This document shows, piece by piece, positions 55,385 through 64,000 of a stretch of DNA of 64,000 nt (positions within the stretch are counted from its first letter, which is position 1; each line of letters opens with the position of its first letter). The notes under the pieces were generated by a model that was given only the letters and a program-made list of their open reading frames with translations, was not told where the DNA came from and searched no databases. The DNA is from Salticus scenicus. Lineage: Eukaryota > Arthropoda > Arachnida > Araneae > Salticidae. Location: contig OZ005648.1 of the NCBI GenBank assembly GCA_963930645.1, forward strand, positions 149,432,035 to 149,496,034. The letters run 5' to 3'. The translations under genes and the position numbers were made by a program.

Positions 55385-56335
55385 TATATATATATATATA
55401 TATATAGAACGGTTAGTTTTAATATGAATTTTAAATGTATTATTGATCGCATTTAATCCTTTTAAAGAAACTATTTTGCAAAATAAAATGTAAAAAAAAA
55501 AAAAAAAAAAAAAAAAATATTTGTTGAACAATGAACGCAATGCTGATCGCACGATGCATAAACTTACTTGCTTTATTTAAATAATTTTTCTGTTTCACAA
55601 TATATAATAAATTTTTAGCAGTGGAAAACAGAGTTACGTTTTAAAATTTAGTAAAAAAAAATATTAACCGTAGATGAAATTTCTCTTTTGACCCCATCGA
55701 ATATGTTATTTCTTTTAAATTAATAAAATAATCCTTTAATTCTCGAACATAATAATCTATTTTAATTAAATCGTAAAATAAATGTAAAGCTTTTATACAT
55801 CCCGAACCTTTAAAACTCATCTCATTTCTTTTCTAATCTATAGAAAAAACTACGAAAGACGGGAAATGGGCCAATAAAGATTATATCCGAAATATTTTTC
55901 TCCGTTTTCCTCTAAAAGTGCTCAGTTTATTTAAGGGATGATTCTCGAATGCCATTGTTGCACAGTAGCTGTTTTACGATCATTTTTATAGATTCAGTTA
56001 ATGAGTTTCATTTTTACGACAGTATCATTTCTGCAATTCGTGCGATATGCCTTTGGGTGACAAAATTCTATCCCCCCTCTTTTTGATTGAGTTTTCCCAA
56101 TAAAGCAAAGATTAGTAAAACTTTTAGAGACCTCCGAATGCGCATAAAAATGAATTACCTAGTACATGTTCTGAGAAAGATGAAGATTCGATGAACTTGT
56201 ATAATTATTTTTTTAATTTTTGTTGCTCGAATTCTGTTTGTAGTCAAAGATAAGTACATTTTTTTCTTAGATTTATCTTCTATATTTTGACAAGATGTCA
56301 GAATATTTCATATAAATAACTGTCAAAACTATCTG

Positions 56336-56379
<44 letters not shown>

Positions 56380-57625
56380 TCATTTAAATGAGATAAGTAA
56401 GTGATAATGGACTTAAATGGTGATTGAAAGTCATATTAAAATAATAATAATAATAAAATTAAATAATAATAAAAAAAAATCTTGTGCATGCAACCTTTAT
56501 TTCCGTTGTTCATTATTTACTCTTGTAGAAAGAATTGAGTCCGTAAGAAGGAAGGATTGAACCAGTAAAGAAATTTGACGGTTTTCGATGGATTTACATG
56601 TTTTGAGAGGGCCAGAACACGATTTGATCATTTTTAGAAAAAGTCTGCCTGTCAGTGATTGTGAGACAAACGTATTGTAGAAACTATAATTCAAGAACTA
56701 GTATTTAGAATTTCATACAGATTTACATGTTGTTTTACTTTGACATAAATTAGTGCGTACCAACTTTTTGCGGATATTGCTCTTCAGCTAGCATACCTAT
56801 CTCTTTTTTTGTCAACTTTTGATAGGGCTGTATAGCACACATTATGTACACAAGTATAAGTATTTTAAACGAATCATTATTAAAAAAAATAAAAATGAAA
56901 ATAGTAATAGTCGTCAAGGAAAATGTTTCGTTTGTGCAGAAGTATCACTTTCACCCCTCCACTTCGTCATAGGGAAGGATACCATCAGAGTGAGTGTATA
57001 CATTTTAAATAAGAGTATTTTTCAAAAGAACTCGTCGGTGCATTTAAAACAAATGGTTGAACCGTAAATCTGTGAAATCGTCAAACAAGTTTATCCATTT
57101 TTTTAGATTAAAAACAAAAACACATTTAAGATGTCATCTGTAAAGTATAATCGATTGCACTTTTTATAAAAAAAATAATTTTAATAGATAGTTTTCAGAA
57201 CTTGGATTTGTGCAAAGAAAAAAAAAAATTGCAAAAGAAAGTATTTTGATGGAACCAATATACCAGTTTTTTTTTCTATTTTATTTCTATTCAAATGCAA
57301 GTGCACATTTCATTATTTTATACCGTATATTTTGACAAATTATCAAATTAGTTCATTGAGACAAACTATTAAAACCACCTGACAATTTTGAAGGATTAAA
57401 AAGTATTAGTCAAATAAAAACTACCTTTAATGATGTCGAACGTTGTATAAGTTTAAAGAGATCAACAAACTGACAAATTTATTTTCGACCACAGGCTTTT
57501 TTTTTTTTTTTTTTTGTCTCAAATTGTCTTTAATTAAGATATCTATTATGTCTGAGCTCTACACTAAGACATTTACGTATCTTAAAAATCTGTTTCTTTT
57601 TTTTTTTTTTTTTTTGTCTTGGTTT
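55385..57625. other. Intergenic, no gene recognised
   Basis: Poly(A) at 55490-55517 and (TG)n at 56349-56378. The short frames at 56497 (minus) and 56819 (plus) have no recognisable motif. Poly(T) tracts near 57497 and 57597 precede the SINE. Confidence 0.5.
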
Positions 57626-57629
57626 AAGT

Positions 57630-57815
57630 CTGCTTTATTTGCAGTACCCTATTCCGGGTGTAACGCCCTCAACGAGTTTTTTTCCCTTAAGGAATTCTAG
57701 CCTATATTATCGCATGTTTCAGAGAAAACCATGAACAATCTTGAAAGGCTGTGACGATGAGAACGAGGTTTGTCCAAACCCAGCACCTCTCGTACACAAG
57801 CTTTGAGAGGACAAC
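57630..57815 (-). mobile_element. Diverged copy of the 14.24-kb SINE
   Basis: On the plus strand, AGCCTATATTATCGCATGTTTC, AGAGAAAACCATGAACAATC, AAAGGCTGTGACGATGAGAA, CCAAACCCAGCACCTCTCGT and CAAGCTTTGAGAGGAC match, in order, the corresponding parts of 14339-14450. The tRNA-like head (B box decayed) is at the right and the poly(A) tail is the plus-strand poly(T) near 57597-57616. More diverged than the first copy, with no clear target duplication. Confidence 0.68.
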
Positions 57816-58681
57816 TAATCTACAACTAGGTTATATTTATAGACTCAAAATAATGGATATCAAAATGATATCTTTTAGAATATGTATAAATCTTCAGTTA
57901 TGTAAGCAGTGCGGTAATCTCAATGTATGTATATGTAAGTGAATTTTAATAAAATTGCAATGTTCAGTTGGAATTCTTTATTTGAGAAAAAATAATAATA
58001 ATAATCTTCTTGAAATTTTCCTTTGTATTCTGTTTACTCCTTTAGACATTACCTGAAGTACTTTTCTAAATTGATGTGCCCTATTTTATTTTCACTGGAC
58101 TTTTGTATTTCAATTCTTTGGTGTAATTCTTTAATAGAATAGTACGTTTTACTCAAAGATATCTTGGTGTAATGGATAAAGTTTCGAAATAGTACTACTT
58201 TTTTTTTTCCTTTTTCAATGACCAATCTAAAAAGTGTTATCGACATAAGTTTTTCTCTATTGTGCTATTACATATCTTATTTTCTGTTTGTTAACGATCA
58301 AACTTGAAGAAAAAATTGTACGTGTTATCTAGACAAACACCGCAAAATGCTGTTGATGTTTTCCTTAATAGGTAAATCTCCTTTCTCCTTATAGGCAAAT
58401 GTTTCAACGTTCTACAGATGTTATTTGTCTGAAAGGTCAATTTTACGATATATATTTTTTCTTTTAAATACATAGATCTTGTTAAATGCTTTTTAAGGAA
58501 ATTTTTATTATTTTCTTTAGTTTAGTTTAGTAATTTATACAGAGGAAAATTAGATATATTTTACAGATTTATGCAAGTAGTATAAACGGCTCGAAAGAGT
58601 GAAATGGTTTTGAGTTATTTGATCGATACTTAAGATAAATGGAATTTTTTGTGGCTGATACATTATCTACAGCACTGTAAT

Positions 58682-58713
<32 letters not shown>

Positions 58714-59045
58714 CACAACAATATTGAGGCAATCTGCTTGCCATAACTACTAACCTTACGCGATGCACTACGGTTAGTTGTGGCATATCTCTACGTGGTA
58801 AGCTGACTTAATATTGCTGTGCAATATTATACAAATTTTTTTACAGTGAGACATAATGTGCTCTGAGAAATGAAATCACGCATGACTTTTAATAAATAAA
58901 TAAATAAATAAAACATCTTACTGAGTTTTTTTATTAAAACGAAAAATACGCAGTTTGTGCGTTTTAGAATAAATAAATAAATAATTCTAAATTTCTTGAT
59001 GAAAAATCCAATTATAAAGGGGAAATTTTTTTCCAATCAACTTCA
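57816..59045. other. Intergenic with a hairpin (58714-58821)
   Basis: Between 58714 and 58821, CAACAATATTGAG and CCATAACTACTAACC on the left pair imperfectly with GGTTAGTTGTGG and TAATATTGCTG on the right: an approximately 108-bp imperfect hairpin, possibly a small MITE. The rest shows no genes; AAAT repeats lie near 58892 and 58971. Confidence 0.45.
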
Positions 59046-59049
59046 TAAT

Positions 59050-59710
59050 TGAACACGCGTTAGAAATGGAATCTACTAGGTTACAAATTGTCCTAGAAAG
59101 TCCCAAACATGTTCAACTTGGTTCATCACCGGAAAATGTTCGCCAAATCTTTCGTCTGATTCGTCCATCGTAAATATATTATCTAACAAGCGAATTCTAT
59201 ATGGCCTGTGATTGCCGTCTATTAAAATGAAGTTATTTCTTATGGCCCTAGCGTAAATACCTACAGAGGTCGTAATGATTTCATCGCTCTACTGCTGAGT
59301 TCTCAGAGATTTATTTCTCATTATTTGAAGGTCGTACCACCAATTATGGTGATACGACCACAGATCAACATTTTACCACTTCATAACATGTCACATTCTT
59401 GCATATGTACAGGGTTGCTTCAAGCTCCACGTTTCCTCCAGACAAAAATAAGTGCCTATTACCAGTAACAATTGGAAAACTAGATTCATCACGAAAGAGG
59501 ACATTGTTCCACTTATATTTTCTCGAATACTGACGTGCAAAACAGCATAATGATCTATTTCGCAGACACACATACCATATATGTGGTATACACGTAACTT
59601 AAGTCTATAAGCGTACAGACCTACTACATGGAGTCGGCTGCGGTCGGTATGACACGAAACTGTAGTGACAGTAGCTGTGACAAGGTGTTGTTGGAGTGAC
59701 ATTCGTTGCT
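59050..59710 (-). pseudogene. Tc1-like transposase relic (minus strand)
   Basis: Reading the minus strand from 59702: VSCHTDRSRLHVVGLYAY (family form VS-TV-RRL-AGL-A-R), then after a shift RQYSRKYKWNNVLFRDESSF with the first catalytic D in F-R-D-E-S (usual FSDES), near 59480-59530. Further on comes ILIDGNHRPYRIRLLDNI (family form MDDNARPHR; the second D in I-D-G), near 59170-59225, and finally NQVEHVWDF (family NPIEHVWD) near 59090. The order is right and about 220 codons of sequence survive, but frames shift and the S-D-G-N changes disable it. It belongs to a different lineage from the relic at 14.7 kb, judging by the motif sequences. Confidence 0.78.
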
Positions 59711-59739
59711 TGATTTCGTTTGACTGTTATCTTAAGCAG

Positions 59740-61695
59740 AGATAACCTTTTTGCATTTTTTCTCATCTACCACATTACACATGTCTTTGGTGTGCATTTA
59801 AAACCGCTATAAACGACAATCAGATTTTATAAATATTATTTTATGATATTCTCTTCTATTCTGTTAATAAAGTTTATGATTAGCTTCCTTTTAAATGACC
59901 AGTGTTTCAATAGATGTCCCATTCAGTTAAATTATTTTATATGTACTCCTCTTTCACAGATACCAAGTACTGAAAGCAAGATGGTAATTTTTTTCCCTTT
60001 TTTCTCATTAAACACGCTGATAATTATTTTTCATTCGCTACCGCTCATACTTATTTACAAATTCACGAACAAAACATGCGAATTTTTTTACATTTTTGGA
60101 TATTTAAAAATTTGCATTTTTTAAAATCTGCTAATAAAAATTCGGTTTATAATATCTTGCAACAGAAAACGTTTAATATCCTTAAATTTTCTTTTCTTAT
60201 TTTTTTTTTATTTATTTATTTATTTTTTTTTAAGCAGTGTAATTCAATTTTTCATTTCCTTCCTGCCAAATCTTGTAAAATTGATTATTTAATAAAATGA
60301 TGTTTTTTTCTTATTTATTAGTTTATATTTCCTTTATTTATTTAGAAATTTTTAGTATCGACTACACATTATGTTATTGTATTTTTTAATGATATTTTTA
60401 CCGTCTTATATTCATACATTTTTTGGTTAGAGCCATAATATATAATTATTTATTATCTCATTTTGATTATTTATATATTCTCACGTATACTGCACAATAA
60501 ATAAATAAAATAAAATAGCACTGGTTTTTGCAAATCAATAATTCTATATTAAAATACTGTTACCTCATCATGTCACATAAAACAATTTTTAGTTTATAAT
60601 AGCTTAATGTATTATTTTAAGATTTGTAGTTTTAAGAGGATATACATAAACGTTCTTAACGCGAAAAAATTACATAAAACCTATATAGGTCCATATATTA
60701 AAAAAAAAAAAAAAATATTTATATTCATACTTACATTAATAAAGTTAAAAATTATTTTTACTGAGTAATTTTGCTGAATGTCAGAAAAATATTTAGTATT
60801 ATTAAAAGTTATTACAAGTTTTAATAAACATATCCCAATTAACTTAAGATCTATCATAAATCTTATAAATTAAATGGCAAAATATTTCCTTTTCTCCTGT
60901 TTCTCTAACACACGTACAATGTGACAAGTTTTCCCGTAATCTCGTAGCGTGATTGGATCACAGATAATTCCTAAGATAGAAGGACATAATCAGACGCCGT
61001 CCATTGCAGCATAATCACTTAATCTTTTTGAGTCCCATCCGTAGAATTGGCCTTTTTAGCATCCACTTTGATAAGTCGAAGCAGGGGATTAAGAATTTTT
61101 TCCATTGACACAATTCTTCTGGTTGATTAGGTTAAACAGACAGCAGCAACCGAACCAGAAAAGTCGAAAACATATATTGAACAATAAAAATAATAGAACT
61201 GCAGAGAGAATTCTATTAGTATTTATCTCTGTCAATTCGTATGTTTCTGTAAAAATATTTATTCTAAATTAACTTTTTAACATCCTTTACAAATGTTTAT
61301 ATTTTCTTTTGAAAATTGTTAAATTGATTTTAAAAATGTCTATTAAACATATATGTAATTAGAAATATGTAAAAAGAAAACATTAGAATATTTTTAAATT
61401 TTTATAAATTTTTGCTTTCAAACATCTATGTGTAATATTTTTTGTAAGTGAATGCTATGAATTGCAAAATCTTGCAAAATTGGTGCTACGTCAAAATAAT
61501 AGTCATGTCCTTTATTAGTAAGAAAAACTAAGCATGGGTGCGTCAATAAATCTAGAAGTTAGAATCGCGTCTACTAAGAAAATTAAATCTGATTTCTGTA
61601 TATAGCTTCCTTTGGTAAATGTTTAGCACCATTTGGTAAATGTTGGAATAGTGTTGCTATCTGACGAACAAAGAAGGAACAGAAGTTTAAAAACC
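59740..61695. other. AT-rich intergenic, no gene recognised
   Basis: T-rich frames at 59843 and 60076 are low-complexity. The stretch 60930-61180 is less AT-rich and possibly unique, with no sustained frame. Confidence 0.5.
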
Positions 61696-61709
61696 GGTTA
61701 AAACAAAGA

Positions 61710-61888
61710 TGGTTGGATGGTTGGGTTTTACGTCGCATTAGTGCTGCGCAAATGGGCAATTGGCGACGGTCTGGGACACATCCCTAGAGGTGGTCCCTAA
61801 ACATGCCATCACAATTTTGATCCTCCACGGAAGGGATGGCTCTCCCGCTTCGGTGACCACCAGAGGTATAATTTTTGATGGGAACATG
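61710..61888 (-). mobile_element. SINE-like retroposon, 179 bp, with 14-bp target duplication
   Basis: GGTTAAAACAAAGA at 61696-61709 and GGTTAAAATAAAGA at 61889-61902 (one mismatch) flank it. On the minus strand the 3' portion reads GACCGTCGCCAATTGCCCAT, GCGCAGCACTAATGCGACGT, AAAACCCAACCATCCAACCATC: a tail of CCAT/CAAC repeats as in several arthropod SINEs. The head end (GTGGTCACCGAAGCGGGAGA) has only a weak tRNA resemblance. A different family from the 14.24-kb SINE. Confidence 0.72.
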
Positions 61889-62184
61889 GGTTAAAATAAA
61901 GAAAATAAATTGAATTGTTACACAAAAAAATTTTATTTGTCTGATTTCAGTGCGAAACTAACAAATGTTAAAAAGTTTAAGAAAATAAAATGAAATACCA
62001 TTAGCAAGAGAATTAAATTCTCTTGATAATAACATCCAATTTAAATACGGATGGCTCACTCACTTATCTCGATAACCTTGTCTCACGCACTGACAAACCT
62101 TTCTGAGTTACAGTTTATCATAAAAATTTTGCAGTTTTATTACCTCCCCATGCTCGTTCATGTCATCGATCTACCCAGAAAATG

Positions 62185-62585
62185 GTAAAGTTTTATATTT
62201 TTGTTAATCGTGCCCTTAAAATTTAATCCGAAATTCTGTTCCTGAATACCTCAAATCTGAAATCATATATTTAAATGATGTTGCTGTTGACAGAGTTTAT
62301 GACCCTTCCACTATTGATAAATCTCTTTTTAAATTGCAATATTACAATATTTCACGCCCTTTTACGTCTAGGTGTTCTTCAAAGATCAGTATAGCTACTA
62401 TCAATAGCGAAAAGTTCTCAAACAATATGACTAGAAAATATTTTTTTCAGTGACAAACAAATTAGCCGTTTGTATGTTAAAAGATCCTGTTGTTATACGT
62501 GACTGTTTGGATATTTATAGCATTCCCTGTCAATCTGGAAATCATACATTGTTCAAGAATATATGTTATTATGAATATTTTTTTC
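62185..62585 (+). pseudogene. Penelope-like element fragment: RT tail and GIY-YIG start
   Basis: FYIFVNRALK (about 62189-62219), then in the next frame an open 77-codon stretch SVPEYLKSEIIYLNDVAVDR ... IDKSLFKL, characteristic of the C-terminal end of a Penelope-like reverse transcriptase. After a stop at 62451-62453, the shifted frame gives NKLAVCMLKDPVVIRDCLDI-YSIPCQSG (about 62458-62550), matching the junction where KDPV...GIYxIPC opens the GIY-YIG endonuclease. The frame ends shortly after, so the nuclease is truncated. In live elements RT and this endonuclease together carry out target-primed retrotransposition. Degenerate and 5'-truncated, as Penelope-like insertions often are. Confidence 0.62.
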
Positions 62586-62759
62586 GCTTTTTATTTAAAT
62601 AATTTATTTACTTGCATGTAGCAAGCTAATGCATGTAGCTATCTGATTCACAGAAGATAGCAGAATTCATATCTTAGAAAATATGAATATTAGGGTGGAG
62701 CTCATTTTTTAAGTTTGAAAATATTATCTTCTCACCTTCTAAATTTGTTCCTTTTTATG

Positions 62760-62790
<31 letters not shown>

Positions 62791-62923
62791 AGGCGAAATA
62801 TTAGCACAATTGAACATTATTTAGAGATAGCTCAATGATGACGTTTTTAATGTATGGAATGATAAACGTATGCATACTCACATTATGTCACAGAAAAGAA
62901 AATTAAATTTCCCCCTTTAAAGT

Positions 62924-63560
62924 ATGTCATCTACTGGTGATGACTCTGAAAACAACACAGCAGAGAGTGATTTCGAAAAGTTGGAAAAAACTGGAAACAA
63001 TGTAGTTCATCTTGGAGAAGTACGGAAAATAAAACGAGGGCGTAAAACAATAATTACTCCAGATCTTGCAGCAGCACTAGATACTAGATCATAGTAAAAT
63101 GACAGATCAATAGGCTGTTTTCGTATTATCAGAAACTGCCAAAAGTATAATACTGAGCATTGATGAATATACTATAAACAAAGACTCGATTCATCGAAAA
63201 AAAAAAAAAAAAAAACTGTTTGATAGAACTAAAAACTCTGAAAAAAAAAAGTTTCAAAGCAACACTACTTTTGTCATTCATTGGGATGGAAAATTAGTCT
63301 ATGTTCTGACTTGAAAAGAAAAAATTCGTAGGTTACCAGTATTAGTTGCTGGGAAAGGAGTTTCTCAGCTACTGATTGTTGCCAAGATTCCAACTGCAAC
63401 AAGAGAACAACAGCAGCTGTCTTCGAAGCCATTCAACACTGGAGAATACCAGATAATATAAGTGCAATGTGCTTTGAAACTACCAGCTCAAATACTGGTC
63501 ATAATTTTGGTGCATGTGTCTTATACAGCAAAATATTAAACAAGAAAGAAAAATCATGCA
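62924..63560 (+). pseudogene. DNA-transposon-like protein relic (HWDGK / CFETTSSNTG type)
   Basis: From ATG 62924, MSSTGDDSENNTAESDF is followed by KRGRKTIITPDLAAALD, then after shifts AVFVLSETAKS and NKDSIHRK (to about 63200, ending in a poly(A) tract). It continues with TTFVIHWDGKLVYVL, EKIRRLPVLVAGKGVSQLLI, VAKIPTATRE, then AVFEAIQHWRIPDNISAMCF-ETTSSNTGHNFGACVLYSK near 63415-63530. I recognise the HWDGKL ... VSG-GV-KLL-V-K ... CFDTTxSNTGxxxGACVLLE series from a family of repeated arthropod and cnidarian proteins that looks transposase-derived, but I cannot name the superfamily. At least four disruptions make it non-functional. The stretch expected after the last motif (ACRHH) is missing. 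Confidence 0.55.
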
Positions 63561-64000
63561 GTACGCATTCATTAGTAACACTTTCCTACTAGAAGGACTG
63601 AAAAGTATACAGATAGACTAATTGATTTTAAAATTACTCTTAGGAATTTTGGAATATGTTACAAAGGCTTAACGCAAAATAAAATGCAGCAATTAGATTA
63701 TAATTACAGCTTTCGATCTCTCTGAATATTTTAGTGTAGCCCTGTAATTCTCAAAGTTAATCATATCATATTCTATACAAAACATTATTCTAGAATATTA
63801 ACAATACATTCCAATATTTTTATGATTTTTACAGTAGAAAGACTTTTAAATATAACTTTCAAAAAATTCTGTCCTAAAACGTAGCGCATTGGTTTTTTTT
63901 TTTTTTTTTTTTTTTTTTTGTCCCTGTAAACAAACTAGTTGTACAGGACCTATTAATGTCATTTTACATGGGGAACATTCTATAGGGAAAATATTTATAA
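63561..64000. other. Intergenic to window end
   Basis: Nothing recognised. Poly(T) at about 63893-63919. Confidence 0.55.

Overview
The window is AT-rich eukaryotic nuclear DNA packed with long A/T homopolymers and microsatellites. I find no host protein-coding gene, rRNA, CRISPR array or bacterial-type operon. The recognisable coding remnants are BEL/Pao, Tc1, mariner, Penelope-like and THAP/P-like, alongside tRNA-derived SINEs, Helitron-type repeats and many short inverted-repeat transposons. This mix suggests an arthropod, plausibly a chelicerate such as a spider; that assignment is an inference.

Layout. 1-7.5 kb: intergenic sequence with a tRNA-like sequence (2179-2248), a hAT-like inverted-repeat element (4143-5319) and a 320-bp piggyBac-like MITE with TTAA duplications (6825-7144). 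7.6-13.0 kb: a decayed, 3'-truncated BEL/Pao retrotransposon with gag, protease, RT, RNase H and integrase in order but broken by frameshifts and stops. 14.2-18.4 kb: a tRNA-derived SINE with a 14-bp target duplication, then a Tc1 transposase relic apparently cut by a 2.6-kb Mutator-like element with a 9-bp duplication and repeated-motif termini. 21.6-22.9 kb: an internally deleted mariner whose right end and flank are tandemly duplicated. 25.4-29.9 kb: a Helitron-like element with internal repeats, invaded by a 2.46-kb P-like element (about 31-bp inverted ends, 8-bp duplication) that keeps a TATA box and a THAP-domain first exon; a pogo/Tigger-type MITE and other repeats are nested inside. 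30.7-33.4 kb: a dispersed repeat with a recent 212-bp tandem duplication and a 0.7-kb foldback element. 36.2-39.7 and 48.4-49.8 kb: three copies of a family ending in a GGGGAACT hairpin. 41.4-42.4 and 50.6-54.3 kb: two Helitron-like elements with matching termini, the larger with a higher-order array. 44.7-46.3 kb: a TA-flanked inverted-repeat element and a 280-bp palindrome whose arms each carry a hammerhead-ribozyme-like motif. 54.8-55.4 kb: a MITE with a relative inserted at its centre of symmetry. 57.6-63.6 kb: two SINEs, a minus-strand Tc1 relic, a Penelope-like RT/GIY-YIG fragment and a transposase-like relic of unnamed family.

Nothing here works as a pathway. The window is a layered record of transposition: nested insertions with intact target duplications give a relative order of events. 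The items most worth following up are the THAP/P-like element, the paired hammerhead-like palindrome, the centre-inserted nested MITE and the Mutator-like element with repeated-motif termini. Every coding call is a relic except the short THAP exon, which is intact but appears to lack downstream exons.
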